DNA of 64,000 nucleotides from Norana najaformis (Eukaryota; Annelida; Clitellata; Crassiclitellata; Hormogastridae), in the NCBI GenBank assembly GCA_964023275.1, contig OZ029913.1:48053976-48117975 (forward strand), in the 5' to 3' direction. A program made the position numbers and the translations under genes. How positions within the stretch are numbered: position 1 is the first letter of the stretch; the number at the start of each line of letters is the position of its first letter. Below, in pieces: positions 53,110-63,150 of the stretch. The notes beneath the pieces are model-generated. The model worked only from the letters and a program-made list of their open reading frames with translations. It searched no databases and was not told where the DNA came from.

Positions 53110-55360
53110 ACTAGTTAATAAATGTATAGCCATTGGCGGCAGAGACTAGGTCAGTAGATGGCATCGATCGTAATTGGGCGAAGTGACGTAGAAAATGAGC
53201 AAAGGGGTCATATCGATACCGTTTCGCCGGCAAATTTGCCGAAGAAAATTCGCGATTTCATGAGAAACGAGAAGATCGGACTTACGGCGTAGGTGCGGAT
53301 CTTTTTAGTGCGACGTCGGATGCTGATTGGTGCTACATCCGTAACGAACAAGGACATCAAGATCATGACTGGCGATGGCGTCAGATACCGAATATTTGTT
53401 TCCGATGTTACGGACTTTTCATATCCCAAGCCGCAGCCCAGTAGGTTGAGTTCTACTGTCATCAGAATTGGTCACAGGTAGATGATAAGGGCTGGCTCTC
53501 TCGGACTTTGGGCACCAAATACGCAACGAAAACCCATTTCCTTGTTGCCCTCGTCCTCATATGAACTTTTCTGGGAAGATTACCTTCGTACCTTCGTACA
53601 AGGTTATGGCAGTAGTTTCGCCAAACTAAAATGACTGTCTTCTTGCCTTCTCACCAGAAGTTCTTGCGATTTAAAGTTAGATGAAAAAAGCGATTCTGAC
53701 GAAATTAAGGGATTTTTGGCCTAGGGCTGGGTTTGTTGAGGCTAGATGTGGTTATCGTTTTGCAGGGAACGCAATCTGGTTCGAGTACCACATTCGACAC
53801 AGATGCGAGTATCGCATCCAATGTCTATCGTGCAGAAGTCCATAGCTTGCAGGTACAGGTGCGCGTAGCCAGCATATTCATCTACTCACCTGGGCAATCA
53901 GGCAGCGGCGGCCGCCTATGTCGGCGCCGTCGTAGTCGAAGGCACGACTCGCTCGCCTTCTGCAGATGCTTCCTCCTGCCTTCATATATTAGAGCGTTAA
54001 AACACCGAGAGTACGCAAGCGGTATTGAGACAGAGAGACATGCATACCTACATGCATACAGACAAACACAGATGGACAGACAGACAAGCATGCAGACAGA
54101 GATCTGATTGGTTAAAGGCTGTTTGTATATGACTTGGCTGGCGTGTTGTTATGTAGGCCGATGATGTCACCACAACACTCATGCTTGGAAATACTAGTAT
54201 CTTTGTTGTCACAATTTATAAGAACTCTAAGCACTGACTGCAATCTATATCAGTCGTACTTTTCACTTGAATAATCCGACGACGACATTTGTCCTAATGC
54301 CATCTTGAAACACGGTTGCGTAAACGATCGACCAAATCTCGACACGTAAAACCGCTGTATATGAGGCCAGGTAAGCTGCTGATTAAATTTATAGTTCGTC
54401 AGACTGACAGGTGTAAGTTCGCTTGATTTGAATTTAGATCTAGATGAAGGCCATTTCAGGTGGATGGCCTCACAAGTGAAAATGCGCAAAATGCACGATG
54501 CTGTGTTGTCGAGATCTATCCGAATGTTACAACCAGTTTGCAGGCCTACAGAGAAGAAATCTGTGAGCAGCCAAACCCAAGACACAAGGCGACAAACTCC
54601 CTGCAAGCAGGTAGACAAGTGTCCGTAGAATTTGCGATATTCGAGTGGACCTGGCGGTGGCGTCTTAGTATTGCGCAGGTCTACAAACTTAAAAGGAAGT
54701 TTGTCGCCTTGGTTTGAAATTCAAATTAAAATTCAACAGATCTATGTCTTCGTCTGGCCATGGATCATATTCTCCAGACATTCACCTTTTATTAGCAATT
54801 GAAAACGGTTCTCTAGCTGGTCAAATTGGGCTGGCAGCAATTTTGAAGTGTTGTATCTGTGGTGTAAAAATATAGTGGAAAAGAGCTGCGAGATGACAAA
54901 ACAACATTTACGATAAGGCAGCGGATGCAGGGCATTTATAGGAAAATGGTCCGCAAAGTCGGCATTAAAAGTGAGATGGACGTTTCATTGTGCAGAAAAA
55001 TTAAGCGGACATTCCAACAGAATGTGGCAAGGAACGCTATTTTAAAGAGATTATTTTCATAACGGTTCTACATTTCTGGATAGGCTCACGTCTTTCAGTA
55101 ATTGCAATTAAATGCTGGGCCACTAGCACTGTTATCAGTATAAGCCTACAAACACTTTCGCTTGGCGTCTATCCATCGAACGTTATTAAAGTCCAGCTGG
55201 TTACTTTACCTTTCCTTGCCCTACCTTCAACGACCTTGTCGTGCTGAGCTCTTCTGTGCACATTTATTATTCTTTTGACGGTGCTCTAATTTACAGTTTC
55301 TTCTTCGAGTTACAATTCTTTTTTTAAAATCTTCACACTCAACTGGTTCGGTATGTTGTC
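53110..55360. other. No firm gene; CAGA-type simple repeat
   Basis: 54050-54105 has CAGACAGACAAGCATGCAGA-type simple repeat. Overlapping ORFs at 54250-54717 on both strands have no known signature. A weak coding look at 54870-55030 is unassigned. The ~300 bp before 55364 would hold the promoter of the next gene; no clear TATA or heat-shock element array is seen. Confidence 0.45.
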
Positions 55361-55363
55361 AGA

Positions 55364-55987
55364 ATGAACTCAGAAGGAACACGGAAAAGCCCGCTAGTGC
55401 CTCCTGATAGACGCGTTTTGTTTCACAATGACGTCATAGTCCACAGCTTCCAAATAGACAACGACGACGACGATTACAACAACGATGACGTTGATCGGAG
55501 AATGTTGACATCGGACAATTCTAACTCACATCAGAAACGCTGGACTGAATGGAGAAACAAGACATCGGTGAACCCACCCAGTGATCAGACGAACAGATGT
55601 CCTGGCACAAGCAACAGCAGCGGCACCGCTCTGAGGAGAAAGCCTCCGTCGAGTAACTCAGTGCCTCTACCTCCAGAAGAGATCAACGTTCACTACAGCT
55701 TAGTCCGAGACCGTCTTCTGCGACAGATTCTCTTGCAATTCTCTATTCCGCTGGGACCAACGTACGGTCCCAAGGGCGTCATGGTCAAGGCTAACTTACA
55801 CGGAACGAAGATCCGGGTGATGGCCTGCAGCAAGAAGCCGACGACGACGGCCGACGGTCAGACAGTCAAGAAGGAATATAACGAGACGTTTCCGCTTCCT
55901 TTCGCCGTCGATCCGAATCGACTGACCGCTCGTGTCGACAGTCTAGGCTACCTGATGATAGGTGCACCGATTCTAAGGAGCTGCTAG
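55364..55987 (+). CDS. Small heat-shock-like protein (alpha-crystallin domain)
   Basis: 207 residues, uninterrupted, the cleanest non-transposon ORF in the window. Residues 1-100 are disordered-looking and polar with an Asp-rich run (DNDDDDYNNDDVD, about 35-50). Residues ~135-205 look like the C-terminal half of an alpha-crystallin domain: VKANLHGTKIRVMACSKK (beta strands), then EYNETFPLPFAVDPNRLTAR and VDSLGYLMIGAPI, which mirrors the Hsp20 pattern in which F-x-x-x-F-x-L-P precedes D-x-x-x-x-A-x-x-x-x-x-G-x-L-x-I-x-A-P. Such proteins are ATP-independent chaperones forming oligomers. The usual I-x-I C-terminal motif is absent. Start chosen as the first ATG of the frame. An AATAAA lies 410 bp downstream. 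A host gene is likely; an N-terminal upstream exon cannot be excluded. Confidence 0.55.
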   Translation: MNSEGTRKSPLVPPDRRVLFHNDVIVHSFQIDNDDDDYNNDDVDRRMLTSDNSNSHQKRWTEWRNKTSVNPPSDQTNRCPGTSNSSGTALRRKPPSSNSVPLPPEEINVHYSLVRDRLLRQILLQFSIPLGPTYGPKGVMVKANLHGTKIRVMACSKKPTTTADGQTVKKEYNETFPLPFAVDPNRLTARVDSLGYLMIGAPILRSC

Positions 55988-56154
55988 CATCCTTTTGTAT
56001 GATTGGAAAGTCTGCCGTGCGTTATTAAACGACGTCACCGCCATCACCTCCAAGTGCTAGCAGGTGGCTGAAAGTGTTGACTTGGCCCAGACCGCGCAGA
56101 GACAGAAGGTTTGCGGGTACCACACTCTGCTCTTTTCGTCTCTCGTAGACAATG

Positions 56155-56198
56155 TCTCTGTCTGTCTGTCTATCCGTCTGTCTGTCTGTCTATTTTTG
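56155..56198 (+). repeat. (CTGT)n microsatellite
   Basis: Imperfect CTGTCTGTCTGTCTATCC tetranucleotide run in the presumptive 3' UTR. Confidence 0.9.
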
Positions 56199-56396
56199 TT
56201 GACCAATGACGGACCACAACCACTGTGCAGTCTCCTATAACAACGAAATGAATCTTCTTCGATTCATGATTCGAGACTAAGCTACCTTAACAATATGTTA
56301 ACATAACTATTTTTTTCTGATAAAATTCAACGATGGTTATCGAAGCTAGGATTAGTTGATCCCTGCATGTGTCATTTTATCGGAACTACACAAGTC

Positions 56397-56402
56397 AATA
56401 AA
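56397..56402 (+). terminator. Polyadenylation signal
   Basis: AATAAA followed within 30 bp by a GT-rich stretch (TTGTTCTGCTTTGT), suitable for the gene at 55364-55987. Confidence 0.45.
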
Positions 56403-56689
56403 GTGAGCATTGTTCTGCTTTGTCCAAAGGAGATTAATTCATTCAAGCATTCATCCAATAATTTATTGACTAATCAGACATTCAGTGAGTGATTAGCATA
56501 AACTGTCTTCTTAAGAGCGCAATAACTGTGGCCTACGGCGAGAGTGCAAGAACTGTCACGACTGACAAGTCTGTGTGAGACGGCATTTAGGCTTGTGTTA
56601 TATGTAGGCTACGTACGTTTGTATGTTGAACGAATGATCGATTCTACGCATCTCTTTTGATTCTACTCTGTCTCTCACAAGCTACATAT

Positions 56690-57400
56690 GTAAATGGTAT
56701 TTGTAGATCATCATACATGTATATTTGTGACATACGCAGAATTAGGCGTTATGTCCCCATGTCTTCCAGAATATCACTGGCTAATGCATTGGTCTCTAGT
56801 CGCTTTGACTACTGCAATTCAATCCTTGTTGGTATCACAAAGTCAAATATGCAGAAACTCCAGAGTTCAGAACTCCTTGGCTACAGCCATAACAAATATT
56901 TCAAAATACGCGCATATTACCCCAGCGCTTAAATCTTTACATTAGCTTCCTGTTCAGCAAAGGATTTGTTTACAGTTTTAAAACATTGAACTATGGCCAA
57001 CCACAATACTTAAAATTAGTCCTTATTCCCAGACTTACCATTATTCTGCAAGGTCATCTGATTGTCTTTCTCTGGTCATACCTTGGACTAGAACTGTTCT
57101 TGGTAAACGGGCTTTTTCGGTTGCTGGACCTAAATTTTGGAATTCCCTCCCTGTGTCTGTTCGTTCTGCTCAGTCGCTTCTGTCATTTCGTTCTCGACTT
57201 AAAGCTTACATTTTTCAAATTGTTTACCCACAGTAGGCAGCCTCTCTGTCCTGTGGACTGACCTTCTGGATATTGACCTGATTGTGGCTTGGCTTTGGTG
57301 CGCCATCGGTTGATGCCTTGTGCATTAGACACTGGCGCATTAGAAGTATCTAATTATTATTATTAATTATTATTGTTGTTATTATTATTACGAACACCCG
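56690..57400 (+). pseudogene. LINE C-terminal end with TTA tail
   Basis: ISLANALVSSRFDYCNSILV then GITKSNMQKLQ (56770-56860), after frameshifts LKSLHWLPVQQRI (56930-56970) and AFSVAGPKFWNSLPVSVRSA-type ending (57105-57170). The 3' end has CACTGGCGCATTAGAAGTAT then a TTATTATTA run (57355-57395). Different subfamily from the 44-49 kb LINEs. Confidence 0.7.
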
Positions 57401-57560
57401 TTACATTCGGTGTTCCGCAGGGCAGCCTCAGTACATCGTGTATATGGCCGATATGATCAAGACCATCTGACCATATACATGTACACGTAAGCTCTTGCAA
57501 AGTTGCAATCCCAGTTCATCAGCATGCTGACGAAGTCCAGCTGTACTTGACGTGACATAC
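57395..57560 (+). pseudogene. LINE RT scrap
   Basis: FGVPQGS at 57407-57427 and HQHADEVQLYLT near 57520-57555 (decayed YADDxQLY) lie ~100 bp apart, so the stretch between them is mostly retained. Confidence 0.45.
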
Positions 57561-59240
57561 GTTGAACACCAGTGGCGTCAATCTTATGGGTGCCTCTGGG
57601 GCCCGGGCAATATTTTAAGCCTGGGGGCCCGGCCACTACTGGGCCCCGGCAATATTTTAGCTGTAAAATCGGTACAAGTCATCTCTGGACTGACAATTTT
57701 AGTTGTCAGTCTTCACTTTAAGACATTAGTAAACAATGCCAGTCCGTAATTTCCAACTGTACCTCTCTAGGTATTGCTGTCTATGCCTACCTTTGCTTAG
57801 GTAGACAAACGGACAGACAGAAAGACAGATACATGAATATGTACTGCATCAGTACATATGTACTTTTAACGATACGCAGGTCGAGCAAGGGAACTGAGTC
57901 ACAAGCAGTCAGACATACAGCCTTTAATTGAGCTACGCAGTTCACTATAGGGCACAGATCTATAGCAAGATTTGACAGAACCCTGAAAAATTAATGGAAC
58001 TCGCCCTCACCCATGGAGAACTAAATAATGGGGTCCATGCCTCACCTCACTGCCATCGCCATCTGGATGTCATCTTTGACCAGTCAGGCAGTGGGGATGT
58101 AAGCCGACCCGCTAATTTAGTTCAGCTACAAAACCATATACACGTACTGTATGTACAAATGGTTTTGTAAATATGGAGTGGCTACATATATACCCATATT
58201 CGTATAGTCGCCCTTTCTAATTATAATCCCCGCTCAGTCTCTGCATCGCGAGCCCAAGAAAGCGCCCTCTGTTAAATATATAAATATAGGATTTCGTTAA
58301 TTTTTAACAAGTAAAATTTTAGAAACAGTGCGTTTGAATTTGCTGATACGAAAATAGATGAATTTGCTATAAAACGGAAACGACTACATGTAGATGACAG
58401 TATTGATGGTGAAATTGCACTCGTGGAGGTAGGCTCATCAGCTTTTCGTCACTCTTTCAGTGTAGATGCAATGAAATGAAATTGAAAGCCAGTTACTTAG
58501 TTTTCCAGGTATAGAAAATTTTCATAAATTGAGTCAACTATCCATCTTATCTGTATACGTTTAGTGCCTTGCGTCGGATAAAGAAATGGATGCGAAGTAC
58601 AATGACGCAGGAACGGTTAAACGCTGTCTGTGCCCCATTTTAACATAGACATTCTTGACAGATTGGTCGTAATGACACTAGCGGCACAGTTTGCTAAAAG
58701 AAGCAGTCAGTGAGAACATTTTCGGCAGTTTCAATGTTGAATAAATAATAACAATAATAAATAATAATCTAAGAACTTCTTTAGCGCCGCTGTAATAATG
58801 GCTCAAGGCATCAGTCGATGGCCGCTGATAGACAAAATCATTGTCCAAGCCAAATTCCATGGTGAGACCGGGTCGAAAAACCAAGGTGAAGTCAAGAAGG
58901 CACATAGACAGCCTACCGAGGAAATGAGCTGAGGAAGAGGTGAGTTTTTGGTCGAGATCTGAAGGCCGAAACAGAGTTTGCCGAGTTAATTGTGCTCAGA
59001 CTGCGCTGCTTTAGTATTACTGACATAATGTTCATAACTGTTGTGCGCGTTGACATTCCACTGTAAATAATATTAGTGACATTTCTCATTTTTTGTCTAT
59101 TGAGATGTTAGGCTTTATGTCTGCCTGCATTAGGCCTACTTCATGAATCCTCTCCCCATGACAGAGGGGTAGGATTTATGTCCATGGAAACCAATAGGGG
59201 CTTCATACCCAGACCTCCATTATAGGCCCGGCCCCCCAAT
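57560..59240. other. No firm gene; GC-rich repeat edge and LINE/SINE tail
   Basis: 57590-57665 has two direct ~45-bp GGGGGCCCGG(C/G)...CAATATTTTA copies, like hAT-end sequence. 58740-58790 on the minus strand is a SINE/LINE tail (GCGCTAAAGAAGTTCTTAGA then ATTATTATT). Otherwise no signature. Confidence 0.45.
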
Positions 59241-59249
59241 GTTTACGAC

Positions 59250-59704
59250 GGATCGACGCCTCTGTCGAACACACTGACTACTGCGTCCGAAATGCAACCA
59301 ATTATGATGAAGGTGCAGACCTGTGTGTTTTCCAATCGACCGAGCTTGAACACCGAAAAAAACCAGAATTTATATGGCTGGGAACAAGATAGCGGGGACG
59401 CGATAGCCGCGGCATTTCCAGGTTGGAAAGCGCAGCGTGTTGTCCAGAACCTTAGAGTGATTCTGAATGACGACTTATCCATGTAGGTCCTGCTTTTGCC
59501 AAATGCCTCAGAGTCGTACGACGAAATTTATTTTTCGAGGTCGCTGTGACTCTTGTCCACTCCTTCATTCTGGTGCGCTTGGACTATATCGTAACTCTGC
59601 CATTGCAGGCCAGCCGGGGTTCTAGATACAACAGCTTCAGTTCATTCTTAACTGAGCGGCCCCAATCGTCGCTGCCAAAATTCTCCCACGTTCGAGTCAG
59701 AGCC
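59250..59704 (+). pseudogene. LINE RT fragment, host of a hAT insertion
   Basis: Shifting frames give NRPSLNTEKN / FIWLGTR-type (59340-59400), VVQNLRVILNDDLSM (59440-59485), HSFILVRLDYIVTLPLQ (59562-59610). These are the LNxxKTEFIWLG, VxxLGVxLD and RxDYxN blocks following YADD. Confidence 0.6.
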
Positions 59705-59712
59705 ATCTAGAC

Positions 59713-60844
59713 CAGAGGTTTTCAAACTTTTTGGACCAGGGACCCTTATTTTTTATAGGCATATCTCGCGGACCCAAGTATTTCAAAAGTAAAATTTAAT
59801 CAAAATAACAGGCAGACTATTTCCACAATATATGCGCGCTTATGACGATGAGGACTATTAGGCCCTATAATATAAAAAGTAACACTGAATAAATTTTTAT
59901 TAACTTCCTGCAATAATTATGGAACACAGTTATTTTTTAAGAAATCAGTAACGCTGATTTCGCCAAAAACCAGTAATGTCAGTGGGAGGGATGTGCTTGC
60001 TTTGCTTTGCATAAACTGTCAATTCTTGGTGCTATTTTGGATAAGCACACACGCAAGTCACTTTCAACGACAAGTCTGGATCTGTACTTGGTCTTCATGT
60101 TAGTAAGTGTTGTAAATGCTGTTTCACACAAATATGTTGTCGCAAAAGGTAACAAAATGTTGACTGCCTTGTGGGACAACAATGGATATTCAGAAGCCAA
60201 ACTCAGCCAAAAAAGATGAAAGTGATTACTGTTGACACTTAATTTTTAAACTTCGATCACATGACAGTTCAGCTAATTCCTCCTGTTCGCGTCCAGCGAG
60301 GTCAGTCATTTCAACATCAAAAGGACTGCGGATCCAATCAAAATTCTCAATACCCTACTACAAACAGCAAAATTATATAGTTAGGATATTACAGCGAACG
60401 TGAAGGAAATAGTGATATGCTTTGCAAAAACTCTGTATTATCGTTCATTTAAAGGCTAAATTCAGGCGAATTCCACAAATTTCTAAAAGTCCAGATTTGA
60501 CATAGGCCTAATCAGGAAACAGACCAACACATTACAAATACATCGCGCTTACCTTGGATGCAGAAATGAGTAACAGTCGATAACCAGAAATTATTTATTT
60601 TATTAGTTTTATTAGACTAGAAATGTAACGTGAGTCCACACATCTTATTTAAGTCACTGTACCAAGAAAAGAATAACTACAAGCAGGGTCACAAAAAGGT
60701 GTGATCGAGCACCCAATTCGACCCGTATGGATCATACAGTTACACAGGCCGTTAATGCTAAAACCATGCAGTGTTAATGAATTTTTTCAGAACGCTCTCG
60801 CGGGCCCCCGCATACCCTTCGCGGACCCCGTTTGAAAACCTCTG
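59713..60844 (-). mobile_element. hAT derivative with perfect 8-bp target duplication
   Basis: Terminal inverted repeats CAGAGGTTTTCAAAC (59713) and GTTTGAAAACCTCTG (ending 60844) are perfect over 15 bp. ATCTAGAC flanks both sides (59705-59712 and 60845-60852). Inside the ends are matching GGACC...CGCGGACCC / CGCGGGCCC...CGCGGACCCCG stretches. 1132 bp, with only a transposase C-terminus left, so non-autonomous. Confidence 0.92.
59979..60200 (-). CDS. hAT transposase C-terminal fragment (ZBED/SCAND3-like)
   Basis: 73 residues: YPLLSHKAVNILLPFATTYL, CETAFTTLTNMKTKYRSRLV then ESDLRVCLSKIAPRIDSLCK. This is the hAT dimerisation region in its ZBED/FAM200/SCAND3-type form. The catalytic domain is missing. 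Confidence 0.85.
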   Translation of the reverse strand: MASEYPLLSHKAVNILLPFATTYLCETAFTTLTNMKTKYRSRLVVESDLRVCLSKIAPRIDSLCKAKQAHPSH

Positions 60845-60907
60845 ATCTAGACAGAGTTCGGCAATTTGCTATAAACGCAATTGTAAACAGATTCCCGCAT
60901 TCTGATT

Positions 60908-61135
60908 GGTCCGTTCACGTGGACGCCATTACCGATCATTCTGTGCCGGTCGCTTTCATAGCAACCACGTAAATGTAAAATATAGCGACCGTATGGCCTC
61001 GACCCAGCTCATTTTGCAATGAATTTATCGGGTTAGATCCTTCACCACCGCTGCCCGTTTGAATGGGCGTCACGCTGTACTGTAAATGGCGTGGCGCCCA
61101 GAATGATTGTGTAATGACATTCATGTGAACGGACC
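60908..61135. mobile_element. Foldback miniature element
   Basis: GGTCCGTTCAC at 60908 is matched by GTGAACGGACC ending 61135. The similarity continues for ~45 bp (CATTAC, ATCATTCTG). 228 bp, no ORF, superfamily unknown, no clear target duplication. Confidence 0.55.
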
Positions 61136-61219
61136 TCGTTAAGGTCCCCGTGCATGGACCGAACTAGCCCGAGATTTAAATCTCTGAAATAAGCTACAAA
61201 GAGGACGCGAAAATCGTAA

Positions 61220-61330
61220 TGGTGAAATTTCTAAAGCGCTACTTAGACGCTAAGCGCAGGGCACCAGCTTATTCACGAGCGCTGCGTCAAGTCAGTGGGG
61301 TTGTCCAAAGATGCCATGTCAAAACCAGGT
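61220..61330 (-). repeat. SINE-like / LINE-tail repeat, copy 4
   Basis: Reverse complement reads GCAGCGCTCGTGAATAAGCT, then GCGCTTTAGAAATTTCACCA and TTACGATTTT, like the copies at 9010, 35430 and 38255. It follows the transposase relic at 61500-62270. Confidence 0.6.
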
Positions 61331-61499
61331 CCGGTAGCCAGAAGACGAGAGAAGGGAAGAACAGTGGTTACAGTTGGTTGTGTTTGAGCTGAGAGAAATG
61401 GGAAGGCAGAGGATTTGATCATTTGATGAGTCAGGGTGGGATTTCTGGAAAAGGCGAGGCATATGTCGGCTATGTTGTCTACTATGCTGTTGTCAAAAA

Positions 61500-62270
61500 T
61501 CAAACTGGATTTTGGCATGTGCATCGATTTTGCCAGACAGCATAAATACCATGGCACGTGTTGCTTTTCCACTACAACCAGGCAAAGTGACCTCTCCCAT
61601 TAGTCGCCCTGTCCGTTTGTCATATTCATGGTGTTATGCTCATCTCGTCATGTGTCAAAGCGCAATCCCTTTCTTTGTCATTCATCTGGATAACCCTAAG
61701 TTGTAGCAGTTCGAACACTTCAGTCACTTCACTGTCAAATCAAATTCCTTCCAAGGAATGCCGCAATGTACAAGACACGGGTAAAGATATCCTTGACTGC
61801 GAAGGAAACAATAGCCTGAGGCACCACAAGCAAACAGCATCTGCAAGGATCTTTGTATAGTCTGTTCAGACCACCTTCTCCCACGGCTGAAACCAGTAGG
61901 TGACTGAAGAGCCTGAATTTGATCACAAGAAAAAATGTTCTCCAGTTTCTTTTTAAGCTGTTCAGTTTCTTCACGGGATGCTTTCAGTTGCTTCTTTAGC
62001 ATTCTGATTTGACAAGTAAGCTTTTGATTCTTCCTAGTGAGAACCTGCACACAATCTTCTAACTGCACTTGTTTCCCTGGTGATGGATGAGATGTCACTA
62101 TTACAATATATCTTGACACATCTAAGTCGTTACACAAACAGGAAACTGCTGCCTCTTCAGAGGGTTCCTGTTCATTGAGTAAGATGATCTCATCAAAAAA
62201 CGATAATGAAGAGATGACATCTGCTTCACTGTCAACAACCTCTGTGTTCAAGGAAAACATGGTGCCAGAG
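61500..62270 (-). pseudogene. P-element/THAP9-type transposase exon (partial)
   Basis: The minus ORF 62260-61724 (178 residues) has a coiled coil (QVLTRKNQKLTCQIRMLKKQ and on to about residue 115), then DQIQALQSPTG and RWSEQTIQRSLQMLFACGAS then GYCFLRSQGYLYPC, the conserved region after the THAP domain of THAP9/P-type transposases. After a frameshift, 61720-61560 gives DCALTHDEMSITP (an LxxDEM block with catalytic Asp) and GRLMGEVTLPGCSGKATRAM in shifting frames. Upstream of ATG 62260 the minus strand has a pyrimidine run and TAATAG, a plausible 3' splice site at about 62271, so the THAP domain would be in an earlier, lost exon. Confidence 0.7.
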
Positions 62271-62343
62271 TCTATTACAAAAAAAGGAAGATAGATGTCA
62301 CTATTGACAGCCTAAAGTCATTAGGCTATTTTTAGGTTCAAAT

Positions 62344-62665
62344 ATGACCACAGAAGCTGCATCTTTTACCTCTAGCACAACTTCTGACTCATCAATATCG
62401 ATAATAACAAGAATTTTAGAAAATCCCAAAGTGAACAATGTTTGTTCATACAATTTTCAATTATCAATTTTCAATTTCACATACCAATGGAAATCTCATA
62501 GTTCCAAATATTTACACTGCATTTGGCTCTCATGGATTTTGTTACTCTTGCCCCACAGTGTGGAATGCCTTACCAACTAGCATCAAAGACAACACTTTTC
62601 CAATAACAAATTACCAGCTGGACGATTCAGTATGGCAGACTATAACAACAAAATTTTCATCTTAA
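62344..62665 (+). pseudogene. LINE C-terminal coding end
   Basis: The frame 62438-62665 includes YTAFGSHGFCYSCPTVWNAL and PTSIKDNTFPITNYQLDD, the LINE block aligning with WNxLPxxIRxxxS before the stop. Confidence 0.6.
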
Positions 62666-62862
62666 GTACAGAAAAATTTTCAAAATATATGATGCTGTAT
62701 GCATAAATGACATTATCTTGATATTGTTAGATGTTTGGCAGTTTCACAGAATATTTCATCATATGTACTTTGATAGACCACCAATTAACACAGAATTTTG
62801 TTCATAAATTCACTCTAATTATGATATAGAAATGTTTGTTAGCTATAGTTTTAATAAAAAAT
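62666..62862 (+). repeat. LINE 3' UTR (shared with 25198-25402)
   Basis: Directly follows the stop of the LINE coding end, ends TTTTAATAAAAAATG. Identity to the 25.2-kb copy looks above 90%. Confidence 0.75.
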
Positions 62863-63150
62863 GCTATGCATCGCTGCATGTGACCTCCGGCTAGTGATAT
62901 ACACTCCGGGATTACAAATGGCCGATGTCGATGTGTGTGCATGAAATACATGAAATCGTATACTTTCAAAAAATTCGTAAAAAATCGCCGGATTGTTTGC
63001 AGAAGACGGGAATAGGCGCGTTGGAATATTCATGTCGAGAACTATCATCAGGTATAATAATATCATACGAATCGGAGTTGGTAGCAAAATATTCAGTCGT
63101 ACCGACACATTCACGGTCTGCTTAATTTCCAGAACTGAAACCCCACTACA

